Below are positions 35,185 to 45,341 of a stretch of 64,000 bases of DNA, piece after piece. The translations under genes and the position numbers were made by a program. Within the stretch, counting starts at the first letter, position 1. Each line of letters begins with the position of its first letter. Source of the DNA: Glaciimonas sp. PAMC28666 (GTDB lineage Bacteria; Pseudomonadota; Gammaproteobacteria; Burkholderiales; Burkholderiaceae_D); the NCBI RefSeq assembly GCF_016917355.1, contig NZ_CP070304.1, forward strand, positions 3,968,001 through 4,032,000. Reading direction: 5' to 3'. The notes below the pieces were generated by a model. That model worked only from the letters and a program-made list of their open reading frames with translations, did not search any database and was not told where the DNA came from.

Positions 35185-36486
35185 TTATGAATTGGTCAAC
35201 ACCTTTGCTATTCTGTTGTCAGACTCTAACGCTTGAAGTTCAAGACCCTCGATTTCCTGTAAAGATTTGCCAGCGATACCTTGCAAATCGCCATACATAC
35301 CGACCGTCGCCCCCATGACGCGCTCAATCTGTTCTTCGCGCTTTGCCCATTGCTTCATGATGACTTTACGTTCCTTGTCCAGATCTATCTGCATTGAGGA
35401 GAATGCCTCGACGATAGCTTCAACACGCTGGCGAAACCGCGGTCCAGTGAGGTATTCGTACACCATCTCAGTTTTGGTTTGCTGTCCTTCTAAAGCTTGC
35501 CTTGCCATGTTCACCTGCAGCAGCGAATGGCGCAGCACTGTTGCAACCGGCAGTGCTGCACGCGGACTGCTAATCCAGACCCCATCAATCACATCGAACG
35601 CTTCCACGTTTTTGGGCAAGACCTGACTCACAATGACGGCAATTTCGGCTTTCGCAGTGCGTTGATCTTCGCGCAATTTGCTCAGCCAACCATCGCTCCA
35701 GTTTTTGGTGCGCTTGGATTCCCAGAGTATCGTGCCGCAGGGCTGACCGCTAGGGCTGACGACCCGTTGCAGAATGTCGCCGCCGAATTCGCCCTTGCCA
35801 ACTGGTTCTATCGCGTCAAACGGAAACTTCGCTCGTAGCAGATTTTCCAGTTCCAATTCCTGTACTTCGCCCTGCAATTGTTGAGAGCCTTGCTCGGCCT
35901 TCTGCTTAAGCTCTTCAATTTTTTGCTGCATTGCGGCTATTGTCTGATCTTTCTCCATGACCTTGAGCTTGAGTCCATCTTCGGCTTCGCGCTTGGCTAA
36001 TGTGCGCACTTCGCTCAAACCATCCTGCACGCGCTTTTCGATGGTCAGTTCCAGTTCGCGTTTTTCATCATCCAGCGCACGCTGTTTTTTGATCAAGTCG
36101 GCTTGCGCCTTTTGAGCTTCGGCCAGTTTTTCGTTACGGGTTTTGAGCACTTCTTGCAGTTCGGTTAGTTCCAGTGCTTTGGCGTCCAGTTCTGCCGCGC
36201 TTGCCAGCTTGGCTTTTTTGGACTCTTTGGCGATTACGCGGGTGCGTTCTGCTTTCAGTTGCGCGGCGACCTGGTCTGTAACCTGTTCATCCAAATTGCG
36301 TTTGGCTTCTGCGACCAGCTTTTCTTTTTCACGAATGTCTTCTTCGCGTTTGACGATCTCGCTGTCTTTCTGCGCGAGTTTTTGCTCAAACTGCTGACGC
36401 GTTGCTTCGATCAATGGCGCTGCGAGCGACTCTGTCAGCCTGATCTCGGTCTTGCAGCTCGGGCAGGTAATTGTTGGTTCTGTCAT
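35185..36486 (-). CDS. DUF2130 protein with PD-(D/E)xK-like core
   Basis: 433 aa. Cys8 and Cys11 form half of a zinc ribbon, then a long charged coiled coil (~residues 30-215), then a globular domain with Asp237 (GEFGGDILQ) and Glu256-x-Lys258 (TILWESKRTKNW), the spacing expected for a PD-(D/E)xK nuclease fold. Followed by WLSKLREDQRTAKAEIAVIV. DUF2130 proteins are often found beside type I restriction genes. It starts 47 bp after hsdS in the same direction, so it is probably the last gene of the operon. Nuclease activity is inference. Confidence 0.75.
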   Translation of the reverse strand: MTEPTITCPSCKTEIRLTESLAAPLIEATRQQFEQKLAQKDSEIVKREEDIREKEKLVAEAKRNLDEQVTDQVAAQLKAERTRVIAKESKKAKLASAAELDAKALELTELQEVLKTRNEKLAEAQKAQADLIKKQRALDDEKRELELTIEKRVQDGLSEVRTLAKREAEDGLKLKVMEKDQTIAAMQQKIEELKQKAEQGSQQLQGEVQELELENLLRAKFPFDAIEPVGKGEFGGDILQRVVSPSGQPCGTILWESKRTKNWSDGWLSKLREDQRTAKAEIAVIVSQVLPKNVEAFDVIDGVWISSPRAALPVATVLRHSLLQVNMARQALEGQQTKTEMVYEYLTGPRFRQRVEAIVEAFSSMQIDLDKERKVIMKQWAKREEQIERVMGATVGMYGDLQGIAGKSLQEIEGLELQALESDNRIAKVLTNS

Positions 36487-36533
36487 CGCTCGCTCCGTGA
36501 TAATTGATAGGAATTAAATGTTGAATTCGTTTA

Positions 36534-38297
36534 TTACGCCACGGCTTGTTCGACCATGACGTCTGCTATTTTTTGTTGTAGCTGATTGGTTGCGGTGATG
36601 CGGGATTTTAGTTGGTCGCAGAGTGTCAACAGTTCATCGATTTTGGTGACGATGCGTAGTTGTTCGGCAAGGCTTAACAATGGAATTATCAGCGATCCAA
36701 TATGACTCTGATTAACCGTTTTTTGGCCTGCTGTTGTAATAAACAAGTCTTTAATTTTATTACGAACAAGCTGTGAAGCACCAAGTGATGCAAGAAATCT
36801 GGGATTCATTATGCTTTGTTCGACTCTCATGCGGATAAAATGGTCACAATAAATCCCATCAAATTTTTCCTCGCACGCAATAAATCTACCAACCAAATCG
36901 GCGCTTCCATTTACACGAACAACCAAGATATCGCCCGTCGATAGCCGATATTTATCGATCGTATTTGACGAAATTAAAAGTTCTCTGGGTTCATCAAGTG
37001 AAATTCGGCGATTTTTGATGTCAGCTAAACGTAATACCACGACCGACTTTCCATCCGAATCACCGCGGCTTGATGCCCCATTCTGAAATTCCGGCATTAA
37101 ATCTTCTAACCTTACCCATTCCCATTCATCAGGCAACCGAAATTGCTTTTCATCATTAGATATCGGCTTTTCTTTTTTGATTTGACCTAACGGAATCGAC
37201 TTACTTTTCTCTGACTTAAGCCTGGCAAGTAGCTCACTAGCCGGCTCATCTTTAAGATCTTGCGGCACAAGTTTACCCATCACCGCCAATTGCAACAAAG
37301 TTTGCTTGAGGGCATCGATGCTGGCTTCGGTGGTGAACAAAGTATCGAAATGCGCGGCGATACGTTGCCAGTTGGCGCTGAAATCTTCAGCGTTTTGCGA
37401 TAGTGTAAGTGTGCCAAGCAGGTGGCTCACGAGTTTTTCGTGGGCTTCGGCGGCGTCGATGTGTTGGGCTTCCAGTTGGTCGCACAACGCCATCAGTTCA
37501 TCGACCTTGGCGACGATGCGGTGCTGTTCTGCAAGCGGAGGCAGCGGGAATGGATTAGACTCAACAAACTCTTTTGGCAATCTTTTCTGACCAGCAGTAC
37601 CAGTCATTCTTGTCTCACCGACCAGCAAAAATTGTGGCGACTTCAAATAAGCCAAGACATAGCGAGGGGCGAGAGTTGTACTGACTGGCCTCACAATATG
37701 TAATTCTGTCGTCCCAGCGCCTACCCCATTCAGTAAACCAGAAAAAACACATGCTTTACTGTTTTCAAAACACGGCGTTATTTTTGCAACCCCAATATCA
37801 CCCTCTGCAAAATGGGTGAACCCTTGCTTTATTTCTTTCCAAAGACGAGTCTCTTGATCGTGTAAAGAATTAAATCTTACGTCAATCATCGTCATTGTTA
37901 CGAACGACGCAGGCGAATTATCTTCCGCATTATTTCTAGGGTTAACTAGCGATACAGACGCCAGTGTTGTCCATTCCCATCCTTGCGCCAATACAAACGG
38001 TCTTTCTTCCTCGGTTATCGGTGGCCGTAGTTTGTCTTTCTTGATTTTTCCGTCAACAATCAACTTATTTTTCTCAACCTGTATTTGCTTGAGCAATACA
38101 CAGGCCGGTTCGTCATTAGCATCTTGCGGCACCAGCTTCCCACGCACGGCAAGCTCCAGTATCAACTCCCGCAGCTTCCTAATCCCATACACACTCCCAG
38201 CATTACTCGAAGCGCGACCACGCCCAGATTTTTTACCACTATCGGCAGCAGACCAGATATCAATATGCTCGGTCAACAACTGCTGAATACCGCTCAA
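36534..38297 (-). CDS. hsdS: type I restriction-modification specificity subunit
   Basis: 587 aa. Two target-recognition domains, each with a WEW motif at its start (QGWEWTTLASVSLVN and DEWEWVRLEDLMPEF) and each followed by a conserved helical region (PLPPLAEQHRIVAKVDELMALC; LLSLAEQLRIVTKIDELLTLC). GKLVPQDxxDEPA repeats precede both. The bipartite DNA target cannot be predicted by eye. It overlaps hsdM by 4 bp, so expression is coupled. Confidence 0.9.
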   Translation of the reverse strand: MSGIQQLLTEHIDIWSAADSGKKSGRGRASSNAGSVYGIRKLRELILELAVRGKLVPQDANDEPACVLLKQIQVEKNKLIVDGKIKKDKLRPPITEEERPFVLAQGWEWTTLASVSLVNPRNNAEDNSPASFVTMTMIDVRFNSLHDQETRLWKEIKQGFTHFAEGDIGVAKITPCFENSKACVFSGLLNGVGAGTTELHIVRPVSTTLAPRYVLAYLKSPQFLLVGETRMTGTAGQKRLPKEFVESNPFPLPPLAEQHRIVAKVDELMALCDQLEAQHIDAAEAHEKLVSHLLGTLTLSQNAEDFSANWQRIAAHFDTLFTTEASIDALKQTLLQLAVMGKLVPQDLKDEPASELLARLKSEKSKSIPLGQIKKEKPISNDEKQFRLPDEWEWVRLEDLMPEFQNGASSRGDSDGKSVVVLRLADIKNRRISLDEPRELLISSNTIDKYRLSTGDILVVRVNGSADLVGRFIACEEKFDGIYCDHFIRMRVEQSIMNPRFLASLGASQLVRNKIKDLFITTAGQKTVNQSHIGSLIIPLLSLAEQLRIVTKIDELLTLCDQLKSRITATNQLQQKIADVMVEQAVA

Positions 38298-39769
38298 GAC
38301 GCCACCCCACGTTGCAGCGCTTCTCCCAGAATGCCTTTCAACTGCCCGCGCAATGCGGCAATATCCTTCTGCATCGCATCGTACTGCGCCAGCAACAAAT
38401 CAGGGTCGTGAATTTCTTGTTCACCGATATGTGGATTCTTGCAGTCAAGGTTGTAGTTACGCGCCTTGATATCTTCTATGCTGACTTTCCACGCTTGTTC
38501 ATTTTCTACGCGGTGTTTGAAGCCGTCTTTTTCTTCCCCCCACCATGCCGCCTCTACATCAAATTCAGCGATCTTCATCGGCTTGGTTTTGCTGTAGCTT
38601 TTAACGCCGGGTGGGTACGGGTGTTCATAAAACCAGATGTGTTGCGTCGGTGCGCCTTTGCTAAAAAATAGCAAATTGGTTTTGATGCCGGTGTACGGTG
38701 CAAACACGCCGTTCGGCAGACGTACGATAGTGTGCAGATTACATTCAGTGAGCAACTTTTCTTTGATACGGGTTTTGATACCTTCGCCAAACAGAAAACC
38801 ATCCGGCAACACCAGCGCGGCACGGCCATTCGCTTTCAGCAATTGCATGATTAGCACCAGAAACAGATCGGCCGTTTCACGGGTGCGAAATGCTGCCGGG
38901 AAGTTGGTTTCAATCCCGTCTTCTTCCATGCCGCCAAAAGGGGGATTGGTAATGACCACATCGACGCGTTGTTTTGGTCCCCAACTGATTAATGGATAGG
39001 ACAGGGTATTGTCATGGCGAATATTGATCGGCACATCGATGCCGTGCAGGATCATGTTGGTAGTGCAGAGCAAATGCGGTAATGGCTTTTTCTCGATGCC
39101 TAATATACTGGCTTGCAATTGCACTTCGTCATCCACCGTTTTGACATCCTGGGCGCGGATGTGTTCGATTGAGCAAGATAGAAAGCCACCGGTACCGCAG
39201 GCAGGGTCCATCACCTTTTCACCGAGGCGCGGGTTGCTCATGCGCACCATGAATTCAGTCACCGCACGCGGTGTATAAAATTCACCCGCATTGCCTGCCG
39301 CTTGCAAATCGCGTAGCAATTGCTCATACATATCGCCGAATAAATGTCGTTCTTGTCCCTTGTTAAAGTCAATCCCTTCCTCAAGCTTGTTGACTACTTG
39401 TCGGATCAATTGACCGGATTTCATGTAGTTATACGCATCTTCAAACACCGAGCGGATGACAAAGGCGCGCTGATCGCCACCTTTGGCCTCTAACTGCTGC
39501 AAAGCAGGGAACAGATCGTTATCCAGAAACTGCTTTAATGCATCGCCGGTCATGCCTTCTGCGTTTGCGGCCCAGTTGCGCCAGCGGTATTGTTCTGGCA
39601 ACGGCGATTGGTAATTGTCTTGCAGCAGTTCCCATTCACTCTCGCGGTCGTCAAAAATTTTAAGGAATAACATCCAGACAAGTTGGCTAAGGCGCTGGGC
39701 GTCGCCATCGACCCCAACGTCTTTGCGCATGATGTCTTGGATGGATTTGATAGTAGAAGAAATACTCAT
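38294..39769 (-). CDS. hsdM: type I restriction-modification N6-adenine methyltransferase subunit
   Basis: 491 aa. N-terminal helical HsdM domain (IFDDRESEWELLQDNY), SAM motif I DPACGTGGFL, catalytic motif NPPFGG (the NPPF class), and a C-terminal helix ending near the HsdS overlap. Second gene of the hsdR-hsdM-hsdS operon, 44 bp after hsdR. It methylates the host target and is needed with HsdR for cleavage. Confidence 0.92.
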   Translation of the reverse strand: MSISSTIKSIQDIMRKDVGVDGDAQRLSQLVWMLFLKIFDDRESEWELLQDNYQSPLPEQYRWRNWAANAEGMTGDALKQFLDNDLFPALQQLEAKGGDQRAFVIRSVFEDAYNYMKSGQLIRQVVNKLEEGIDFNKGQERHLFGDMYEQLLRDLQAAGNAGEFYTPRAVTEFMVRMSNPRLGEKVMDPACGTGGFLSCSIEHIRAQDVKTVDDEVQLQASILGIEKKPLPHLLCTTNMILHGIDVPINIRHDNTLSYPLISWGPKQRVDVVITNPPFGGMEEDGIETNFPAAFRTRETADLFLVLIMQLLKANGRAALVLPDGFLFGEGIKTRIKEKLLTECNLHTIVRLPNGVFAPYTGIKTNLLFFSKGAPTQHIWFYEHPYPPGVKSYSKTKPMKIAEFDVEAAWWGEEKDGFKHRVENEQAWKVSIEDIKARNYNLDCKNPHIGEQEIHDPDLLLAQYDAMQKDIAALRGQLKGILGEALQRGVAS

Positions 39770-39813
39770 AATGCGGACAACTTTTCGGTAAAGGTAAATG
39801 TGAACGTAAATCG

Positions 39814-42207
39814 TTATGCGTAGAGATTTTTCTCTAGTTCATACAGTGCGGCTACGTAGGCTGGCTTGCCGCCAAAGGCTGAGACCAACTCGCTGGCGGT
39901 GCCCATATTTTTGAACGGATCGAGGGTGAGAATTTTGATGTCTTCAATGTTTTCAATGCCGGTATCGGCGTATTTTTCCAGTAGTGTTTCCAGGACTTTG
40001 CGGGCTTGCTCGCCGTATTTTACAAAATAATTGCGCTTCTTTACATTTTCGGCGCGTTCACGACGCGTTAATGGTGGCTGATCAAACGCCACATGGCAGA
40101 TCAAATCGAATGCATCAAAATCTTTTCCCACTTCTTCGGCTAGAGGTTGCAGCAGCACGCCGTGTTCTTCTAGCTCACGCAAGATGGCGGCCTTGCGCTC
40201 GGCTTTGCTCCAGCGCAGTAAAAATTGATCGAGTGAGGAGTAATCTTTACGCACTGTCTTACGGGTGTAATCCTTGATGGATTCGGTGATCAGTTTACCG
40301 TCCGGGCCGTAATATTGCACGCGCTGGGCAACGACATACACCGTCACATCGGCCAATACATATTTGACGCGACCTGCGCCGGGTGCGTCACCGCCAAAAA
40401 TATCTTCATCCGTCCCCGATGGTGTGACGCCAGTATCTTCTGCGCCTGGTGGTATTGGATTGCCGTTTTCATCAAAAATAACTTCCTGCTCATCGTCATC
40501 TGGCGGCACTGGTGATTCATCCACTTTGGGTGCATAAATCATGACTGGCTCGCCGTCAAAGTCCGGGTCAGCAAAAAGCTCGGTCGCTTTTTTGAAATCC
40601 ATGATGGTGAACCAGAACTTGTCGTAATCTTCATTGATGCGCGTTCCGCGCCCGATGATTTGCTTGAATTCGGTCATCGATTTGATGTGTTGATCCAGTA
40701 CGATCAGTTTGCAGGTTTGTGCATCGACACCCGTCGTCATCAACTTGGAAGTGGTGGCGATTACCGGATAACGTTCTTCTGGGTTAATAAAGTTGTCCAG
40801 CTCGGCCTTGCCTTCTATCTCATCGCCGGTAATACGCATCACATATTTGCGGTTTTCTTTGACGCGCTCGGGATTCAGGTTGACCAAAGCCTGGCGCATG
40901 CGTTCGGCGTGATCGATGTCATCACAAAATACGATGGTCTTGGCGTAGGGATCGGTGGTGGTGAGAAATTCGGTAATTTTTCTGGCGACTAATTCGGTGC
41001 GCTTTTCTAACACCAACTTGCGATCCATATCAATCTGGTTGTAAACACGGTCCTCAATCAGCAGACCATGCTTGTCGACTTGCCCTTTGTCAGGACGCCA
41101 TCCTTGCACGTCTTTGTCGATGTCGATGCGCACAACCTTATACGGAGCAAGAAAGCCATCTTCAATGCCTTGTCTCAACGTGTAGGTGTACACCGGATCG
41201 CCAAAGTAATAGATGCTGGAGACTTCTTTGGTTTCTTTCGGCGTGGCCGTTAAGCCTATGTGCGTAGCGGAAGAAAAATACGCCAGAATGGCGCGCCACG
41301 CGGAATCCTCCGCCGCGCTGCCGCGATGACATTCGTCGATCACAATCAAGTCGAAAAAGTCGGGGGAGAACTGCTTGTATATATTCTGTTCTTCTTCGTT
41401 GCCGGTGACGGCCTGATACAGCGACAAGTAAATTTCGTAACTCTTGTCTATCTGACGCTTGCTGATTTTGGTCATCGCTGCACCAAACGGCTTGAAATCA
41501 TTGTTTTTGGTCTGATCAACCAGGATATTGCGGTCAGCTAAAAACAGGATGCGTTTTTTGGTTTTGGATTTCCACAAGCGCCAGATGATCTGGAATGCCG
41601 TGTAGGTCTTACCGGTGCCGGTAGCCATTACCAGCAAAATGCGTTGCTGCGCTTTTGCGACGGCCTCGATTGTATTGTTGATGGCGTTAGTTTGGTAATA
41701 ACGCGGAGCGCGGCCTCCGCCGTCATCGTAATACGACATTTCCACAGCTCGACGGGCGTCGGATGTTTCTAGCCCTTTCCACTGACAGTAGCGCTGCCAC
41801 AGTTCCGCGGGTGAGGGGAAAGCATCCAAGGCCAGTTCCTGCTCGGTCTTTTCAGCCAGCCCAGTACGGTCATGCATCAGGAAAGCATCGCCATTGGAGC
41901 TAAACACAAACGGTATGCCGAGGGTTTCGGCATAGTTCAAAGCTTGTTGCATACCAGCCCCGACGCTTTGACCGTTTTCCTTAGCTTCGATGACTGCCAG
42001 CGGGATATTTGGCTTGTAATACAGGATGTAATCTGCGCGCTTTTGTTCACCACGCGTATGCAGTTTGCCGCGCACAATTACGCGCCCCTTGGTAAAGCTC
42101 ACTTCCTCGCGAATCTGAGTATGCAGATCCCAACCTGCGGCTGTCACGGCCGGTGTGATGTACTTGGTGCAGATGTCGCGTTCGGAAAGGCTTCTTTTGT
42201 CAGCCAT
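39814..42207 (-). CDS. hsdR: type I restriction endonuclease/translocase subunit (EcoEI type)
   Basis: 797 aa. N-terminal nuclease domain with Asp59 (KRADYILYY) and Glu74-x-Lys76 (AVIEAKENG). SF2 translocase with Walker [13 protein letters not shown]-like [10 protein letters not shown], motif III LTATPKE, and motif [15 protein letters not shown]-terminal EcoEI-type domain. First gene of the operon on the minus strand; all active motifs are intact, so the system looks functional. The upstream gap (42208-42402) holds only a short plus-strand frame that looks like a membrane-helix tail. Confidence 0.92.
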   Translation of the reverse strand: MADKRSLSERDICTKYITPAVTAAGWDLHTQIREEVSFTKGRVIVRGKLHTRGEQKRADYILYYKPNIPLAVIEAKENGQSVGAGMQQALNYAETLGIPFVFSSNGDAFLMHDRTGLAEKTEQELALDAFPSPAELWQRYCQWKGLETSDARRAVEMSYYDDGGGRAPRYYQTNAINNTIEAVAKAQQRILLVMATGTGKTYTAFQIIWRLWKSKTKKRILFLADRNILVDQTKNNDFKPFGAAMTKISKRQIDKSYEIYLSLYQAVTGNEEEQNIYKQFSPDFFDLIVIDECHRGSAAEDSAWRAILAYFSSATHIGLTATPKETKEVSSIYYFGDPVYTYTLRQGIEDGFLAPYKVVRIDIDKDVQGWRPDKGQVDKHGLLIEDRVYNQIDMDRKLVLEKRTELVARKITEFLTTTDPYAKTIVFCDDIDHAERMRQALVNLNPERVKENRKYVMRITGDEIEGKAELDNFINPEERYPVIATTSKLMTTGVDAQTCKLIVLDQHIKSMTEFKQIIGRGTRINEDYDKFWFTIMDFKKATELFADPDFDGEPVMIYAPKVDESPVPPDDDEQEVIFDENGNPIPPGAEDTGVTPSGTDEDIFGGDAPGAGRVKYVLADVTVYVVAQRVQYYGPDGKLITESIKDYTRKTVRKDYSSLDQFLLRWSKAERKAAILRELEEHGVLLQPLAEEVGKDFDAFDLICHVAFDQPPLTRRERAENVKKRNYFVKYGEQARKVLETLLEKYADTGIENIEDIKILTLDPFKNMGTASELVSAFGGKPAYVAALYELEKNLYA

Positions 42208-42402
42208 AGTGAAGAATGTCCTCGTGTGTATCAGGGCAGTTGGCTTGCTTGGATAGGTGGCATCACTTTACTGATTGCAGCAGTTTATCTTATAGGAGGA
42301 GCAGAATACTGATGTATTCATACGTTATCGAGATGTTATAGGTATGAACTAGTTGAGGATTCGGACAGTCCCATCTCGCAGGCTGGCTCAGTATGGAGGA
42401 GC

Positions 42403-42530
42403 TGTATTTTGGGAGGAGTATTAGACACTGTCTAAAAGGAAAAACGAAAAGGGCCTGCAATTGCTTGCAGGCCCTTATGTATTCTGGCTCCCCGACCTGG
42501 ACTCGAACCAGGGACCTGCAGATTAACAGT
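42403..42530 (-). repeat. tRNA-Asn 3'-end repeat II (junction of two islands)
   Basis: 46 bp of the tRNA-Asn 3' half through the anticodon loop (42485-42530, one mismatch), the terminator palindrome GGGCCTGCAA-TTGC-TTGCAGGCCC, and flank with GGAGTATTAGACA. Much closer to copy III than to copy I. The tRNA match ends at the anticodon loop, a usual crossover place for tyrosine recombinases. From 42531 to 42946 no gene is supported. Confidence 0.8.
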
Positions 42531-42946
42531 TTTGTTAAACCCTTGATTTAATTGATTATTGGCTCGCTTCGCTCGTCACGCTTCGCCAAGAGTCGCCAAA
42601 TTTTCACGTTCTAACTTTTTCGAGGGGGCTGAGCAGACTTTGTATCTACTTTTAAAGAGTTCGATAGATTGCAGAACCCTTATCACAATAATGTCAAATA
42701 TATACTGTGTATTTTCACAGTATGCGTAGTATAATGCCAAAAGCCGCATCTCAATATATAGTTGAGTGCGGCGTTCGAGACACTGCATCCAGTAAATGCG
42801 TGTCATTATTGCAATAAGGCCAACCTTTCAGTTCACCTTAAGGACAGACCGAGATTATAGCCATCTGCTCAGTATGGGCAAGGGTTGTTACAATTTCGAA
42901 AATAAGAGGATTGAGGGGGAGGCATTTTTATAAGTGATTTGAATAT

Positions 42947-43090
42947 ATGGCCCTTAAGCCGACAACCAAAGAAATGCCAATAAGCGCGAAGACTGGACGA
43001 ATCGTTACTAAGGAGTTTGCTAAGGCCCATCCAGCCACTACGGTGATTATGAATGTGCATATAGCAAAACCAAGTAAAGCTAAAAAGTAA
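42947..43090 (+). CDS. small basic hypothetical protein
   Basis: 47 aa starting MALKPTTKEMPISAKTGRI, then TKEFAKAHPATTV and a Lys-rich end. It is too short for usual gene-finding cut-offs. No close RBS is seen (a GGGGGAGG run is 26 nt upstream), but an intrinsic terminator follows the stop by 5 bp, which favours a real gene. Many proteobacteria have small proteins with a similar K-T-G-R-I-V pattern and no known function. Confidence 0.5.
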   Translation: MALKPTTKEMPISAKTGRIVTKEFAKAHPATTVIMNVHIAKPSKAKK

Positions 43091-43094
43091 GTGT

Positions 43095-43123
43095 AAGGCC
43101 CCTTTTTGGGGCCTTTTCTTTTT
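43095..43123 (+). terminator. intrinsic terminator after the small basic gene
   Basis: AAGGCCCC-TTTTT-GGGGCCTT, perfect 8-bp stem followed by TTCTTTTT. Confidence 0.85.
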
Positions 43124-43159
43124 AACTTATTAGATACGTACAGTTCATGAGGCGGTTAT

Positions 43160-44074
43160 ATGAGAATTGAAGGAAAAGTAATAAGGGCATTGACTAAGAT
43201 TCTTGCTTTTACGGGCAGGCATCCCATAATTAGATTCACGTTCGATGCAACAGATATGGTTCCTGAAACATGGACCAAACTCGGATTCAACGAAACCTTG
43301 GAGCAGAATCAGACATTGATCCCTGCGGGCATCGCTAAGGTCTCCGCATTCAATGCCCGGGGAAAGGAAACTGTCCGAAGGGATTTGCCCAAGGTCCCCA
43401 TGTCTTACCCCTCATTTCGAACTTGGAAAGACTGGCATGGGAAAGAGCACAGCGGAATACAATACCGGACCATGGATATCTATCCTCGCGAATATGTCCA
43501 GGCTCCATCTGAATTCTTTTTAGTGCTCGGCCATGATCGAGATATGAGAATTTGCACTCGTGAAATTAATATGCTGGTAGAGAGTGAGGAGAGCGTGTTA
43601 CATCTGGCAAATCTCATGCTCGAATGTTTTGGCGTATTTGAAATAATAGATGCTAATACCGGAGTTAAAATCGGAACTAAGCTCAAAAATCTTCAGTGGG
43701 AAATTTTGCCTGCAGGGCAATATCCCTGGAGAAAAGCCGGCCCTATCGTAGCCAATAATACGAAGTCACTCGATGATTCAGGTAAGGAGCTTATTCGGTA
43801 TCGAATGAGCACTATTGCGGGTTTTCAACCTGGATTTCTTGCCATTGGTAAGGGCGGTTTTAATGCTTACTTTGTATATGGATTTGAAGATAAGGGCATT
43901 TATTTGCTTGAGAGCGGTTATCTCAATAATGCAACCTACGTTTTCAAACAGGATTGGGAGAAGCTATCTCAATTGACGAAGAATGAAATTATCAATGGTG
44001 AGCTTCCGCATATTAGGATTATTCACGATCGACACTGGCTCCGAAATGTTGGCAGAACGATTCGGAGTGCCTAA
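43160..44074 (+). CDS. unrecognised island protein
   Basis: 304 aa; ATG at 43160 with GAGGCGG upstream. I do not recognise a family. It has no signal peptide or membrane segment. The sequence looks like a folded cytosolic protein, with motif-like stretches SYPSFRTWKDWHGKEHSGIQ, SEFFLVLGHDRDMRICTREI and FLAIGKGGFNAYFVYGFEDK. Codon use is AT-richer by eye than in the flanking core genes. It is flanked by a terminator on the left and the rha leader on the right, so it is a single-gene unit in the second tRNA-Asn island. A defence or mobile-element role is possible but unsupported. Confidence 0.65.
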   Translation: MRIEGKVIRALTKILAFTGRHPIIRFTFDATDMVPETWTKLGFNETLEQNQTLIPAGIAKVSAFNARGKETVRRDLPKVPMSYPSFRTWKDWHGKEHSGIQYRTMDIYPREYVQAPSEFFLVLGHDRDMRICTREINMLVESEESVLHLANLMLECFGVFEIIDANTGVKIGTKLKNLQWEILPAGQYPWRKAGPIVANNTKSLDDSGKELIRYRMSTIAGFQPGFLAIGKGGFNAYFVYGFEDKGIYLLESGYLNNATYVFKQDWEKLSQLTKNEIINGELPHIRIIHDRHWLRNVGRTIRSA

Positions 44075-44387
44075 TTTCTGACCGTGGACCAGAGCCCTGA
44101 GATCGATTTTTTAAACTTCCGTCAATTTCGGGGAGCGACTGGACATTCGTTATGTCTAGTTATCTTATTTTCCTGGTGGAAAATTCGATTTAAGTCGCTA
44201 TGGTGGACGTTCGCTATCCTGGAACGATAAAAGCTCCGGCTTATTCTCTTTTAAGCCTAGTGCATTTCACTGCTAATAAGCGTTGCGGGATTACAGGCAT
44301 TTCTCGCGCAGCAGCAGCCATCGTCACATTTGATGAACACAGCTTTCAGGAGGTGAATCCATTGCCATCACCAAATGTGAACTACAA

Positions 44388-44417
44388 TTGACAAGCAGCG
44401 AAGACCCGGCGTATATT
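44388..44417 (+). promoter_or_regulatory. sigma-70 promoter of leader copy C
   Basis: TTGACA and TATATT, 18-bp spacer, as in copy A; the spacers differ at several bases while both hexamers are kept. Confidence 0.7.
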
Positions 44418-44423
44418 CCGGTT

Positions 44424-44641
44424 AAGTGCTTAAGAACACGAATAAGAGCGGAATGTCACCCCGTCAGTCAGTGGCATTTTTTACGTCTATAGCTTCTCTA
44501 TGGGCGCGGTGGAGCAGAAATACAAGACCCGCAAGGGGAATACTGCTCGCTTGGCTCTTTACAAGTTCTTAACACTCGCGCCCACCAATTCGCTTAAGAA
44601 CGGATTGTTGGACTTTCATAAGTCTCAAAGAGGAGCACTTC
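44424..44641 (+). ncRNA. structured leader RNA upstream of rha (copy C)
   Basis: Attenuator 44452-44482; TGGGCGCG 44501-44508; CCC-GCAA-GGG 44528-44537; stem GTTCTTAA/TTAAGAAC 44565-44572 and 44594-44601; loop CGCGCCCA 44577-44584. A 1-bp difference from copy A (AGCTTCTCTATGGG against AGCTTTTTCTATGGG) breaks the leader reading frame while every structural element is unchanged. Confidence 0.7.
44452..44482 (+). terminator. leader attenuator (copy C)
   Basis: AATGTCAC / GTGGCATT with an 11-nt loop and TTTT, identical to copy A. Confidence 0.65.
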
Positions 44642-45280
44642 ATGGCTAATTTCCCCTCCATCGCCGCCATTCCGTTCGTCCCGAACTTAACGGTCGTCTC
44701 GGGCAAAATCACCGCAACCAGTTCGCAAGTAGCGAAACATTTTCATAAACGTCACGACAAGGTACTCAGCGCAATTGCGTTTTTAAAAGAAGATTGCCCC
44801 CAAGATTGGCATGACCTCAACTTTGAGGAGACGTTAACTGAGGTAGCAATCGGTCAGGGTGCCACTCGTAAAGAGCGTACATTTCAGATCGCCAGAGACG
44901 GCTTTACTTTATTGACGATGGGTTTCACCGGCAAAAAAGCGCTGCAATGTAAACGGGCCTACATCGACGCATTCAATCGCATGGAAGCGGGGCTGGCATC
45001 GCCCCCTAATCCACTCGCGCCTTCGCATTCCGCATTAAAAAGCCGTATCAACCGCCATGCGTGGTCGTTATCAAAAGGTATGTACGCGCAGTTTAAAACC
45101 GCCATGCTGGAAAGTGCCATCCCTTTTGATGCAACCTATCCGGTCGAAAAATGGAAGCCAAAATACGCGCAAAAAGAAGCCCTGATCGATATTGAATGCG
45201 TCGCGCATTTGATGGACAAGTTTAGCCAGCGCCTGCGTGAGGAAAGCAGGGCACTCGCCAGCCAATTTGGTGAAGATTAG
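44642..45280 (+). CDS. Rha-family phage regulatory protein, copy C
   Basis: 212 aa. Same Rha domain as the 18493 protein (VVSGKITATSSQVAKHF ... FQIARDGFTLLTMGFTGKKA), with scattered substitutions and a two-residue N-terminal insertion. It ends at TAG where copy A reads CAG, so it lacks the last ~20 residues. Lies in the second tRNA-Asn island between the 304-aa protein and the SRAP gene. Having two diverged copies in one window suggests repeated acquisition of the module rather than simple tandem duplication. Confidence 0.83.
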   Translation: MANFPSIAAIPFVPNLTVVSGKITATSSQVAKHFHKRHDKVLSAIAFLKEDCPQDWHDLNFEETLTEVAIGQGATRKERTFQIARDGFTLLTMGFTGKKALQCKRAYIDAFNRMEAGLASPPNPLAPSHSALKSRINRHAWSLSKGMYAQFKTAMLESAIPFDATYPVEKWKPKYAQKEALIDIECVAHLMDKFSQRLREESRALASQFGED

Positions 45281-45341
45281 GCTGAGATTTCCGCCTGCAT
45301 GCACTCGGCTGACGCCAAGGTTTGTACGGAGGAAAAAAGCG

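Noticed and set aside
35267-35626. Plus-strand open frames opposite the DUF2130, hsdS and hsdR genes
   Set aside because: Shadow frames of strongly coding minus-strand genes.
42228-42312. Plus-strand frame ending in a membrane-helix-like [20 protein letters not shown]
   Set aside because: Only about 28 codons lie outside hsdR; no start or RBS, probably a relic or chance.
42576-42806. 76-codon minus-strand frame in the second island
   Set aside because: No RBS, low-complexity composition and no family; not annotated.
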